Assembly (NCBI RefSeq): GCF_002723955.1
Contig: NZ_BEWN01000004.1
Location: 310,001 to 374,000, forward strand
Reading direction: 5' to 3'
Length of the DNA stretch: 64,000 nucleotides
Source: Gluconobacter frateurii
GTDB taxonomy: Bacteria > Pseudomonadota > Alphaproteobacteria > Acetobacterales > Acetobacteraceae
In this document: positions 1-8,092 of the stretch, in pieces
Numbering within the stretch: position 1 is the stretch's first letter
How the letters are laid out: each line of letters starts with the position of its first letter
Notes under the pieces: generated by a model
The model's database searches: none
What the model saw: only the letters and a program-made list of their open reading frames with translations
What the model was told of the DNA's origin: nothing
Program-made: the position numbers and the translations under genes

Positions 1-1
1 C

Positions 2-553
2 ATGATTAATAATCGTAGATCGTTCCTTAAAGTTCTTGCTGCCGGATCTGCTCTTGGAGTTCTTGGTGCCTGTACCGTCACAACGTCAGGAAACGTGACA
101 ACGGTGACCCTGAATGTCGCAAAAGTAAAAGCATACGGAACCGCTGGTATTAACGCGGTAACAACGATCCTCTCCATTGCCGCCGTATCTTCAGCGATTG
201 GTGCTCCGACGGTTGCGGTGATTGAGGCTGCCGATGTGGCACTCCAGTCCGCTCTGAAGGCTTTTTCGGATGGTGCAGGTTCAAAGGTGATGGTCAGTTA
301 TGACAGTACGTCTTTCAAAAGCCAGATAGATTCTGTTCTGGTAGATTTGCAGAGCGTCACGTCATTACTGGGAATTGCTGTGTCTCAGGCGGCCTCTACA
401 GTTCCCAATTCAATTTTGGTAAATGCCAACACGGCCTTATCCGCGTTGAAAACGGTATTGTCTGTGTTTGAGGGGGTGCTGGGAATTGTATCGGTCTCTG
501 CGCCGCATATGACGGAGGAGCAGGCCCTTCGCACTCTACATGTTTCCCCATGA
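2..553 (+). CDS. Tat-exported lipoprotein, phage lysis-end paralogue
   Basis: A 183-residue protein. The N-terminus has a twin-arginine motif (NRRSFLK) followed by a hydrophobic stretch and a lipobox ending in Cys24 (VLGAC), which predicts Tat export and lipid anchoring. The rest is Ala/Ser/Val/Thr-rich and may be helical. It is a full-length paralogue of the protein at 62067-62645, sharing for example VAKVKAYG, SIAAV and ALSALKTVLSVFEG. It overlaps the next gene by 4 bases (ATGA), as lysis genes often do. Function is unknown; a role in phage lysis is inferred from the partner copy. The start is next to the window edge, but the signal sequence looks complete. Confidence 0.75.
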   Translation: MINNRRSFLKVLAAGSALGVLGACTVTTSGNVTTVTLNVAKVKAYGTAGINAVTTILSIAAVSSAIGAPTVAVIEAADVALQSALKAFSDGAGSKVMVSYDSTSFKSQIDSVLVDLQSVTSLLGIAVSQAASTVPNSILVNANTALSALKTVLSVFEGVLGIVSVSAPHMTEEQALRTLHVSP

Positions 554-1081
554 GCGCTCGTGTTCGTCTCTATTATCCGGCGGACGGGTTTGGAGAACTG
601 ATCTGCTGGCGGCTCGAGAGTGCATACAGTCATGCGACGATTGAGTTTGATGGCAAGATCTTCTCAGCAACCGTGCCTCGTGTTGTGGCGGTGGGTCTTT
701 CTGATCCAGACTTTGGAATGCCTCCAAGAAAAGGTTGCTGCTTTGAAATTCGGTTGACTGAAGAAGAAGCTGCTCGAGCTCTAACTTACTGCCAGAATTA
801 TGGTCGGTATGGGTTACGATATACTAGCGATCGCTGGGTGGGCGTTTCGCATTCAATCGATGCAGAGACTCAAACAACCCTATTGCTTTGAACTGGTATA
901 TGACGCACTGGCCGTTGCGGGAGTGTTCTCTACTTCCAAGCGGCTAGTGACTGGCGATCAGCTTCTCGTGGATCTTTATGCAACGGGACGCGTCATGAAT
1001 GCTGCATCAAATCGGTCTCAGTTGCCTGAATACGCGCAGCGTCAGAAGCCTCCTGTCATCATTCCGGTGCCTCCGTTATGA
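550..1081 (+). pseudogene. Frameshifted permuted NlpC/P60-like peptidase
   Basis: Two reading frames (550 to about 799, then about 800 to 1081) together align with the intact protein at 62764-63309. An ATG at 550 opens the first, with the SHATIEFDG motif (predicted catalytic His). The second carries GWAFRIQSMQ and YCFELVYDALA (predicted catalytic Cys). The two copies align without gaps if one extra T near 797-799 is removed, so this is a single-base frameshift. The gene was probably a cell-wall amidase or endopeptidase of a prophage and is now broken. Sequencing error cannot be excluded. Confidence 0.75.
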
Positions 1082-1134
1082 ATGATGTACTGGCGTCCGC
1101 ACTCACGCATTAGGATGAGTGGAAACAAAAGAGA

Positions 1135-1163
1135 GTGTGGAGCCTAAGCTCCACACCCTCTTT
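1135..1163. terminator. Hairpin after the phage remnant and DUF3309 gene
   Basis: A perfect 9-bp inverted repeat (GTGTGGAGC / GCTCCACAC, 1135-1143 and 1148-1156) with a CTAA loop, followed on the plus strand by CCTCTTT. It lies between two converging genes and could act in both directions. The T run is weak. Confidence 0.55.
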
Positions 1164-1180
1164 GTGCTGTATTCGATAGG

Positions 1181-1333
1181 TTATAGTTGTCCCATCAAAA
1201 CAAGAATTACAACGATAACGACAACAAGACCCAAACCGCCTGAAGGATAGTACCCCCACCGGGAGCTATATGGCCAAGTGGGGAGTGCTCCGATCAAGAG
1301 GAGTACCAAAATGATAAGAAGGATCAGGCTCAT
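1181..1333 (-). CDS. DUF3309 family small membrane peptide
   Basis: A 50-residue ORF from ATG at 1333 to TAA at 1181. The N-terminal helix (MSLILLIILVLLLIGALP) is followed by TWPYSSRWGYYPSGG and a second hydrophobic helix. This is the pattern of DUF3309, a family of about 50 residues common in proteobacteria. It probably spans the membrane twice. The family's function is unknown. No strong ribosome binding site is visible upstream. Confidence 0.85.
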   Translation of the reverse strand: MSLILLIILVLLLIGALPTWPYSSRWGYYPSGGLGLVVVIVVILVLMGQL

Positions 1334-1433
1334 AGCGGGATCTCTGTTAGGTTAAGTGAGAGATACGCTAGTGCAGCTGAAAAGTTTCTATTCCGTTATT
1401 AGAACAGAAATATGAGATGGTTGTTCGAGTAAG

Positions 1434-1525
1434 TGGCGGAGGGGATGGGATTCGAACCCACGATACGACTTACATCGTATAACGGATTAGCAATCCGCCG
1501 CCTTCAGCCTCTCGGCCACCCCTCC
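1434..1525 (-). tRNA. tRNA-Ser (GCU)
   Basis: On the minus strand the sequence starts GGAGGGGTGGCCGAG, with the anticodon loop in GGATTGCTAATCC (anticodon GCT). It has a long variable arm typical of serine tRNAs, the T-arm GGGTTCGAATCCC, acceptor CCCCTCC, discriminator G and an encoded CCA. The acceptor arms pair over 7 bp. Phage-derived genes (2-1081) lie on the 3' side of this tRNA, in the same arrangement the large prophage has with tRNA-Val. Confidence 0.95.
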
Positions 1526-1565
1526 GCACTGATACGCGGTTTTGACACCGCGTGTGCAGGAGCGT

Positions 1566-1604
1566 TCTTAGGGGGGAATCCGCTCGCCGTCAAACCCCCT
1601 AAGA
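1566..1604. repeat. 10-bp inverted repeat between tRNA-Ser and gatB
   Basis: TCTTAGGGGG (1566-1575) and CCCCCTAAGA (1595-1604) form a perfect 10-bp stem with a 19-base loop. A T run (CTTTTTT) follows on the plus strand only. It may be the end signal of the gat operon or a processing site; the role is uncertain. Confidence 0.4.
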
Positions 1605-1620
1605 GCACTTTTTTCACGTC

Positions 1621-3078
1621 TTATTCTGAAAGCAGCTTTTTCAGCATTTCGTTGACAAGGGCCGGGTTACCCTTCCCCTTCATGGCTTTCATTGTCTGAC
1701 CTACGAAGAAGCCAAACAGCTTGTCCTTGCCGGATTTGTATTCCGCAACCTTGTCAGCATTCGCCGCGAGAATTTCGCGGATAGAGGTCTCGATCGCTCC
1801 GGTATCTGTAACCTGACGGAGCCCCTTGCGTTCAACGATTGCGGAAGCCGATTCGCCGGTTTCTACCATGTCTTCAAGGACTTCCTTGGCGATCTTGCCA
1901 TTGATCGTGGAGTCCGAAATCAAAGCCAGAAGCTCACGCAGGCCTTCTGCACTGACCGGGCTGTCCTCAATGGAACGGCCAGTCCGATTCAGGGCTGCGA
2001 AGAAATCCCCGAGCATCCAGTTTGTAGCCAGACGGGCATCTGCGCCCTTTGCCACGGTCTCGTAGAAGTCTGCGACCGCCTGCTCGGCGGTCAGGACGCT
2101 GGCTTCATAACGGCTGACACCGTAGTCCTGCTCCAGGCGTTCGCGCTTGGCTTCTGGCAGCTCAGGGAGAGCGGCTTTCAGTTCATCAACCCAGGACTGT
2201 TCGATGACGAGCGGCAGAAGATCCGGGTCCGGGAAGTAGCGATAATCATGCGCGTCTTCTTTGGAGCGAAGCGAGCGTGTTTCGCTGCGGACGTGATCGA
2301 ACAGGCGTGTTTCCTGATCGACTTCTCCGCCCGCTTCCCAGATTTCGATCTGGCGCTGTGCTTCGACCTCTATTGACTGCATGACGTAGCGGATCGAGTT
2401 GACGTTCTTGATCTCGCAGCGGGTCCGATACCCCTCCTCGCCCGGCTTCCGCACGGAAACGTTGACGTCCGCACGCATGGAGCCTTCTTCCATGTTGCCA
2501 TCGCAGGTTCCGATGTAGCGCAGGATCTGGCGCAGCTTACGCAGATAAGCCCCAGCTTCTTCGGGTGAACGGATATCTGGCTCGCTAACGATTTCCATCA
2601 GCGCCACGCCAGCACGGTTCAGGTCGATGAAGGAGCGCGTCGGGTCCTGATCGTGGACGGACTTGCCTGCGTCCTGTTCTAGATGAAGGCGCGTGACACC
2701 GATTTCACGCGTGCTTCCGTCTGCCAGATCAACCAGTACTTTGCCCTCACCCACAATCGGGTGAGCGAACTGGCTGATCTGATAGCCTGTCGGAAGATCG
2801 GCATAGAAATAGTTCTTGCGATCGAAGCGGCTGAACAGGTTAATCTGTGCATTCAGGCCAAGGCCGGTGCGGACAGCCTGAGCGACACATTCCCGGTTCA
2901 GAACAGGCAGCATGCCCGGAAATCCTGCATCAATCAGGCTGACATGCGTATTCGGCTCGCCACCGTAAGAGGCGGACGCGCCGGAAAACAACTTGGCATT
3001 ACTGATGACCTGGGCATGAACTTCCAGCCCGACGACGATTTCCCATTCGCCGGTGTTGCCGGTGATACGATAGCTCAT
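1621..3078 (-). CDS. gatB: Asp/Glu-tRNA amidotransferase subunit B
   Basis: A 485-residue protein of normal family length. GatB binds mischarged Glu-tRNA(Gln) and/or Asp-tRNA(Asn), phosphorylates the acyl group and passes ammonia from GatA to make Gln-tRNA or Asn-tRNA. The N-terminus has [12 protein letters not shown] and the family signature region [33 protein letters not shown] lies in the middle of the kinase domain. The C-terminal YqeY-like tail domain contains [15 protein letters not shown]. The start overlaps the stop of gatA by 4 bases (ATGA), so the two are translationally coupled. Confidence 0.97.
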   Translation of the reverse strand: MSYRITGNTGEWEIVVGLEVHAQVISNAKLFSGASASYGGEPNTHVSLIDAGFPGMLPVLNRECVAQAVRTGLGLNAQINLFSRFDRKNYFYADLPTGYQISQFAHPIVGEGKVLVDLADGSTREIGVTRLHLEQDAGKSVHDQDPTRSFIDLNRAGVALMEIVSEPDIRSPEEAGAYLRKLRQILRYIGTCDGNMEEGSMRADVNVSVRKPGEEGYRTRCEIKNVNSIRYVMQSIEVEAQRQIEIWEAGGEVDQETRLFDHVRSETRSLRSKEDAHDYRYFPDPDLLPLVIEQSWVDELKAALPELPEAKRERLEQDYGVSRYEASVLTAEQAVADFYETVAKGADARLATNWMLGDFFAALNRTGRSIEDSPVSAEGLRELLALISDSTINGKIAKEVLEDMVETGESASAIVERKGLRQVTDTGAIETSIREILAANADKVAEYKSGKDKLFGFFVGQTMKAMKGKGNPALVNEMLKKLLSE

Positions 3079-4562
3079 GCCGACACTCCTGCATGGATGG
3101 CGGGTCTGTGGGTGAAGGACGCAGCCTGTTCGATGACGTGGCCTGCGGCAATCAGTGTTTCCTCATCGAAGAATTTGCCGATCAACTGAAGCCCAAGCGG
3201 AACGCCCTGTGCGTCCAGACCGGCCGGAACGGACAGAGCCGGAACACCAGCCATGCTCGCCGGAACAGTAAAGACGTCGTTGAGATACATCTGCACCGGA
3301 TCGGTTGGCTTTTCGTCCTGTGCAAAGGCACCGGATGGAGCAGTCGGCGTCAGGATCACGTCCACGTTTTCGTAGGCACTCAGGAAGTCACGCTGGATCA
3401 GGGTGCGTACCTTCTGCGCCCGCAGATAGTAGGCATCGTAATAGCCAGACGACAGAACGTGCGTGCCGATGAGGATACGACGCTTCACTTCCTCGCCAAA
3501 CCCTGCTGCACGGGTGGCTTCGTAAAGTGCATCCAGCGAGGAGCCATTAACGCGCTCACCGAACCGAACGCCATCATACCGCGCCAGATTGGACGAAGCT
3601 TCTGCCAGTGCTGCGATGTAATAGGTCGGCAGACCGTACTTCGTGTGCGGCAGGGAAATATCGACGATCTCCGCACCGGCGGCCTTCAGCCAGTTGATAC
3701 CCTGCTGCCAGAGGGCCTCAATTTCCGCAGGCATGCCCGGAGCGTGATATTCCTTGGGAATTCCAACGCGCAGACCTCTGACGCCGCGTGTCAGGGCCGC
3801 TTCGTAGTTTGGAACGGGTGTGTCGACGCTTGTGGAATCCCGTTCATCGAAACCCGCCATGGATTCCAGAAGAATGGCACAATCCTGCAAGTTGCGAGCC
3901 ATGGGACCAGCCTGATCCAGTGAGCTTGCAAAAGCGATCGTACCGAAGCGGGAGCAGCGACCGTAGGTAGGCTTGATTCCGGCAATGCCTGTGAAGGCGG
4001 CCGGTTGACGGATTGAACCGCCTGTGTCCGTGCCTGTTGCGCCCAGAACCAGACCAGCAGCCACAGCCGCAGCGGAACCACCGGAAGAGCCACCCGGAAC
4101 TAGCTTGGCATCAGAGCCATTGCGCTTCCAAGGGTTTTCAACCGGGCCAAAGGCGGAGGTCAGGTTAGCGGACCCCATGGCGAATTCGTCAAGGTTTAGC
4201 TTGCCCAGAAAAACCGCACCATCACGCAGCAGATTGGACGTCACCGTGCTTTCATAAGGTGGGACAAAATTGCCAAGGATCTTGCTGGCCGCCGTTGTGC
4301 GAACGCCATTTGTGCAGAACAGGTCCTTGATGCCGAGCGGGATGCCGGTCAGTGCCCCGCCCTCACCTTTCGCAAGAACCTCATCAGCCGCCTTGGCGGC
4401 GACACGAGCCTGATCGGGCGTGCGGGTGATGAAGCTGTTGAGGCGGCCGTCCAGACGCTCGATGGCATCAAGATGAGCGTTCGTCAGCTCAACGGCGGAA
4501 ATCTTGCGAGCCTTGAGAGCGTCCCGGGCGGAAGCCAGCGTAAAATCGTGCATGCCGGACAT
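3075..4562 (-). CDS. gatA: Asp/Glu-tRNA amidotransferase subunit A
   Basis: A 495-residue amidase-signature enzyme that hydrolyses glutamine to supply ammonia to GatB. The Ser-cisSer-Lys triad is visible: Lys79 in [10 protein letters not shown], the cis-Ser in [12 protein letters not shown] (about residue 160) and the nucleophile in [10 protein letters not shown] (about Ser183). It sits between gatC, with a one-base stop/start overlap (TAATG), and gatB, with a 4-base overlap. This makes a tight three-gene operon. Confidence 0.97.
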   Translation of the reverse strand: MSGMHDFTLASARDALKARKISAVELTNAHLDAIERLDGRLNSFITRTPDQARVAAKAADEVLAKGEGGALTGIPLGIKDLFCTNGVRTTAASKILGNFVPPYESTVTSNLLRDGAVFLGKLNLDEFAMGSANLTSAFGPVENPWKRNGSDAKLVPGGSSGGSAAAVAAGLVLGATGTDTGGSIRQPAAFTGIAGIKPTYGRCSRFGTIAFASSLDQAGPMARNLQDCAILLESMAGFDERDSTSVDTPVPNYEAALTRGVRGLRVGIPKEYHAPGMPAEIEALWQQGINWLKAAGAEIVDISLPHTKYGLPTYYIAALAEASSNLARYDGVRFGERVNGSSLDALYEATRAAGFGEEVKRRILIGTHVLSSGYYDAYYLRAQKVRTLIQRDFLSAYENVDVILTPTAPSGAFAQDEKPTDPVQMYLNDVFTVPASMAGVPALSVPAGLDAQGVPLGLQLIGKFFDEETLIAAGHVIEQAASFTHRPAIHAGVSA

Positions 4563-4849
4563 TATTCAACCACCTTCGGAACCGTATAGAACGGACCTTC
4601 ACGGTCCGGAGCGTTGGAGAGCACGTCATCGCGGCGATTGCCGTCCGTGACGCGGTCTTCCCGCAGGCGTGGCTTGGCAAGACCTGTGCCGATCATGGGA
4701 GGCACATCCGTGACGTCCACTTCGTTAAGCTGTTCCACCCAGTCTATGATGGAACCCATCTCCTTGCCGAGAGCGTCAACCTCTCCCGGTTCGAGACCAA
4801 TTCTCGCCAATCTGGCGATGCGCGTGACCGTTTTCGCGTCGAGCGACAT
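4562..4849 (-). CDS. gatC: Asp/Glu-tRNA amidotransferase subunit C
   Basis: A 95-residue small subunit that wraps around and stabilises GatA-GatB. The N-terminus [17 protein letters not shown] and the central [16 protein letters not shown] match the family, and it ends in the usual FYTVPKVVE-like tail. An ATG at 4855 is in frame, but AGGA touches it directly. The ATG at 4849 has AGGA with 6 bases spacing and is chosen. First gene of the operon, divergent from ruvX. Confidence 0.93.
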   Translation of the reverse strand: MSLDAKTVTRIARLARIGLEPGEVDALGKEMGSIIDWVEQLNEVDVTDVPPMIGTGLAKPRLREDRVTDGNRRDDVLSNAPDREGPFYTVPKVVE

Positions 4850-4916
4850 GAACATTCCTGAAAAAGAGGAAATTATGGTAGCTTTTCAGCCGTCAGACAG
4901 ATCATAACGCCGGGTT

Positions 4917-5408
4917 ATGTCCCTGTTCAATCCACATGACCTCCGTAATGTCCTTCAAACTGATCAGCGCATCCTTGGAATAGACCCAGGATCGAAGACG
5001 ATCGGCGTTGCAGTGACCGATGTTTCCCTCATGCTTGCCTCCCCTCTCATCGGTCTGAAACGGCGGAAACTTGGGGAAAATGCGAAGGAACTCGCAGATA
5101 TTGCCAAGCGGCAGGATGTTGGTGCGATTGTGGTCGGGTTGCCGTTGTCACTTGATGGATCTTTTGGGCCCGCAGCGCGCGCAGCATCTGATTGGACGAC
5201 AGCACTTTCGGAGCGCTTGGGAGTTCCGGCATGTCTCTGGGACGAAAGACTGTCATCGAGTGCTGTCAACCGTTTCCTGATTCAGGACGCGGATATGACC
5301 CGGGGCAGACGCGCTGAAGTGGTCGACAAAATGGCAGCCGCTTACATGCTTCAGGGCTGGTTGGATGCGACAAAGCCAGAAGGGGTCCAGTCCTTTTTCT
5401 GGGACTGA
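4917..5408 (+). CDS. ruvX: Holliday junction resolvase-like RuvX/YqgF
   Basis: A 163-residue protein with an RNase H-like fold. Family signatures are ILGIDPGSKTIGVAVTD (first metal-binding Asp), VVGLPLSLDGS and WDERLSS, with a further Asp near the C-terminus (VVDKMAAAYMLQ). Members process 16S rRNA 5' ends and/or resolve junctions. It is divergently arranged with gatC across about 67 bp, which should hold both promoters. Confidence 0.92.
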   Translation: MSLFNPHDLRNVLQTDQRILGIDPGSKTIGVAVTDVSLMLASPLIGLKRRKLGENAKELADIAKRQDVGAIVVGLPLSLDGSFGPAARAASDWTTALSERLGVPACLWDERLSSSAVNRFLIQDADMTRGRRAEVVDKMAAAYMLQGWLDATKPEGVQSFFWD

Positions 5409-5430
5409 ACAACCGCCCGTAGGGTCCTCA

Positions 5431-5586
5431 TTAGAGGAAACTGATACCGATCACGATTCCAACGATGGACAGACCGATCAGGATGCAAACGGGAAGCATA
5501 AGACTGGAGAGTAAAGACTCTCCGTCCTCTGTGGCATCCAGTGCGACTTCGTCTTCAGGGTCGTCAATGTCGGTTTGCTCTGTCAT
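5431..5586 (-). CDS. Small single-span membrane protein
   Basis: A 51-residue ORF. The first 28 residues are strongly acidic (DIDDPEDEVALDATEDGE) and the rest is one hydrophobic helix (VCILIGLSIVGIVIGISF). This suggests a tail-anchored inner-membrane peptide with a cytoplasmic acidic head. It converges on ruvX. No family recognised. Confidence 0.55.
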   Translation of the reverse strand: MTEQTDIDDPEDEVALDATEDGESLLSSLMLPVCILIGLSIVGIVIGISFL

Positions 5587-5725
5587 ACGCTCAAGAATAT
5601 GCCATGTATCAGAATGATGCGAGTAAATTATAAATCACTTCGGAAGGGCTTTGAGAGAGCGGGGTGATTGAATGTGTTGGTCGTCAGTTAACGGACTGTA
5701 ACCCATAAGGAAGGATCTATTTTTA

Positions 5726-5977
5726 TTATTTGATCTGAAGTCCAGGCCGGGGGAAATATATGTGTCCATCATGGTCGTGGTGTTTCAGGATGCTGTGGCG
5801 GTTCAATTCGTGGCATCCTGGGGCTGGGTTGACGGCCCATAGAATCCCGGCTGTTTCGTCTGTATGGCGAGGCGTAAGGAACATATCCGAATGTTTGGCG
5901 CAGGCTTCCAGCATTCCACCTTTGATCGACGCATCGACCCTGTTTTCGTGGGTCATCCTGGAGATATTCTCGGTCAT
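5726..5977 (-). CDS. Hypothetical small protein, His-rich C-terminus
   Basis: An 83-residue ORF starting MTENISRM. GGAGG with 8 bases spacing precedes this ATG; an in-frame ATG 15 bases upstream overlaps that ribosome binding site and is less likely. The C-terminal part has KHHDHDGHIYFP, a possible metal-binding stretch. No family recognised. The opposite strand also has an open frame here, so confidence is moderate. Confidence 0.5.
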   Translation of the reverse strand: MTENISRMTHENRVDASIKGGMLEACAKHSDMFLTPRHTDETAGILWAVNPAPGCHELNRHSILKHHDHDGHIYFPRPGLQIK

Positions 5978-6274
5978 GAGGGTGTCCTCCATTAATCTGG
6001 ACTAGATCTACCCTCTTTAATTTGTCGGCGGTAGAAAAATCCGCTTTCTGAAGGAAAAATTTTATCATAGTGATCGGTAATGCCGATGTTTGGGGAGGCT
6101 GAGGCATGAATATGGCTGACTTATGAAGGCTGGGCGTGTCTGCAGTCTTTAATAGGTAAAGGTCTGTCGAAAATGTTTCATGATTTGTGGGCCATTTAGG
6201 GCTGATTCTGTGGTTGTGAGGGAATTGACACAACCCTTGAAACGGCCTCTCCTTTCGTAAAGGAGGACCATATA

Positions 6275-6529
6275 ATGGCCGATGAAGAAATTGCTGGTGC
6301 AGAGGTTGCAGGTTACCTGATCCGTCGTGAGCTGGAGAATGGTGATGACGAATTCTGGAACCCTGCCGAGAAGTGGGTTTCGGATCCGGGCGATGCCGAG
6401 CTTTATGAAGAAGAAGATGAAGCAAACGCGGTTGCGGATCTTCTGAGCGAGAATGATCCTCTTGTCATCACCGTTGAGGAAGTTCTTTACGACGACGGTG
6501 AAGAAGACGACGTTAACGACGGCGAATAA
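6275..6529 (+). CDS. Small highly acidic protein
   Basis: An 84-residue, very acidic protein (YEEEDEAN, DDGEEDDVND). It is preceded by a strong AAGGAGG, 9 bases from the ATG, and followed directly by a good terminator, so it looks like a well-expressed single gene. No known family; the acidity suggests a soluble cytoplasmic protein. Confidence 0.7.
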   Translation: MADEEIAGAEVAGYLIRRELENGDDEFWNPAEKWVSDPGDAELYEEEDEANAVADLLSENDPLVITVEEVLYDDGEEDDVNDGE

Positions 6530-6548
6530 GTTTTTTCTGAGCGTTAAG

Positions 6549-6587
6549 AAAAAGCCGGTCTGCTCTCGATGCAGTCCGGCTTTTTTT
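6549..6587 (+). terminator. Rho-independent terminator of the acidic-protein gene
   Basis: AAAAGCCGGTCTGC ... GCAGTCCGGCTTTTTTT forms a 14-bp stem with one mismatch and ends in seven T residues, 20 bases after the stop codon. Confidence 0.9.
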
Positions 6588-6917
6588 ACCTCTTTATCTC
6601 CGGGGATGTTTCTCGCAGGAATTAAAAATCAATCTTTATGGAAAATGGTAGTTTTCGAAGAATAGTAAAAATTGGAATTTCTGGACTTTTATTCAAAGAT
6701 GAATCAGTAAATTTGATCGTGATTTTTAATGGATTTATTGGTTTGTTTGGGGGGTATTTTTTATTTCCCTTGCGTTTGTCTGTCATATGGGTGCATAGTT
6801 CTTTTGGCGGATGCTTTTAGCCGGGTCATGGATGCGCGTTGCATCAATTCTTCCCCTAAAAGTTATGATTGCGTGCGTGTTTTGCGCGCGACCGCCTTTC
6901 TAATAAGGAGCCTCGTT

Positions 6918-7124
6918 ATGACAACAGGCACCGTAAAATGGTTCAACCCGACCAAGGGTTTCGGTTTCATTCAGCCAGAAGGTGGCGCGCAGGATGTGTT
7001 CGTTCACATCTCTGAGCTTGAGCGCGCTGGCATTCGCACTTTGAACGAAGGCCAGCAGGTCTCCTTCGAAGTTGAAGCAGGCCGTAACGGCAAGAAGTCT
7101 GCGGTCGCTCTTAAGGTCGCATGA
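6918..7124 (+). CDS. Cold-shock protein (CspA family)
   Basis: A 68-residue single cold-shock domain. RNP1 (KGFGFIQP) and RNP2 (VFVHISEL) are both present, with the start [10 protein letters not shown]. It binds single-stranded RNA/DNA as a chaperone. AAGGAG lies 8 bases before the ATG. The frame is open further upstream, but that part reads as a non-coding leader; a long 5' leader is common in cold-inducible csp genes. A strong terminator follows. Confidence 0.95.
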   Translation: MTTGTVKWFNPTKGFGFIQPEGGAQDVFVHISELERAGIRTLNEGQQVSFEVEAGRNGKKSAVALKVA

Positions 7125-7148
7125 CGCTTGGGCTTCATTGCCCATGAG

Positions 7149-7178
7149 AAAAAGCCGCCCTTCTGGGCGGCTTTTTTT
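7149..7178 (+). terminator. Rho-independent terminator of the csp gene
   Basis: AAAGCCGCCC TTCT GGGCGGCTTTTTTT: a 9-10 bp GC-rich stem with a 4-base loop and seven T residues, 25 bases after the csp stop codon. Confidence 0.93.
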
Positions 7179-7734
7179 ATGTGTTGGCGCGTTGTCGCTT
7201 CGTCATTAATCTCGCATGGGCCAGTAAGAGGCGTGTTTCACGGAAGTCGGGCAATCCCGCATCTGAGGTAAAGGAAAAATTTCTCATAAATCTTTGAAAA
7301 CAAGTTTACCCGAAAGATATGTGGTGTTTGCTTGCGATCATTTTCCTGGCGCGGAAAATGGAGAAAAGACTGGGACCCATTCAGATATTAATCTGATACC
7401 TGTAAATGATCAAGAAATAAAACATGATACATATATTGATCGGGTTGGGATTAGTATTATGCTAGTATAAAAAAATATAATTACCGTTTCTGGAACGGAT
7501 ATTCAGTTGGAACCTATGCGTATTGTCTAGCTACGGCGCGCTTTAGGAAGTCCGAAACGGGATAATACGATGGCTCTTTGAATTTTTCTTGATAGCAGAA
7601 ATTTTTTAAGGGTCGAGCCGATCGAAAAGTCGGCGCCACTGGCATTAAACCTATGGCAATGTCACGTCAAAGCAGTGCCATATTTTAAGAAACCGGTAGC
7701 ACTTGTGCGTGCGACCCGTAATATCTCCTTATGA
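7179..7734. other. Non-coding, AT-rich stretch
   Basis: About 550 bases with no convincing ORF, RNA gene or clear repeat. It is more AT-rich than its surroundings and lies before a decayed gene. It may be remnant mobile DNA; no more can be supported. Confidence 0.4.
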
Positions 7735-8092
7735 TTGGTGAAACTATCTGTGGAAAATTACAGCTGCACGAAACTGATAGAGCTGCCATTGACCCAGCCG
7801 CAGTTGGATGCAGATGTAAAGAAGCAGGTTGCGCCTATTCAGAAAGAGGGGGAAACCGCTCTTGATCAGAGCCGCCGCCGGAATGGGAACTTGCCGCGCT
7901 GCTGCTCCTGCAAGATCTGCCCATGATGCAGTCGGTGGAGAGCAACGATGCGCTGATCTCCTGACGTCGGCCGCCTTGATACGCGGGTCGTTTCCTTATG
8001 GCCTGTCGAAATCATCCAATGAAACTCTATACCCGCCTAACCTGATCGACGCTTTTGTTGCAGGTTCTGACGAGATTGGAGACGACCTGTGA
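7735..8092 (+). pseudogene. Decayed gene upstream of the beta-helix protein
   Basis: Protein-like segments appear in all three plus-strand frames in succession. They are PLTQPQLDADVKKQVAPIQ (7780-7840), PEWELAALLLLQDLPMMQ (about 7880-7945) and TSAALIRGSFPYGLSKSSNE (about 7965-8025). Together they read like one protein broken by at least two frameshifts. The last frame ends in a GTGA overlap with the next gene, so the pair was once coupled. No family could be named; it may be a phage tail-associated gene. Confidence 0.45.

Noticed and set aside
3093-3923. 276-residue plus-strand open frame inside gatA
   Set aside because: It is the shadow of gatA, whose catalytic motifs are clear on the minus strand; composition is Arg/Cys/His-rich with no family pattern.
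6638-6820. 60-residue hydrophobic plus-strand frame before csp
   Set aside because: AT-rich leader region; hydrophobicity comes from T-rich codons and no ribosome binding site is present.
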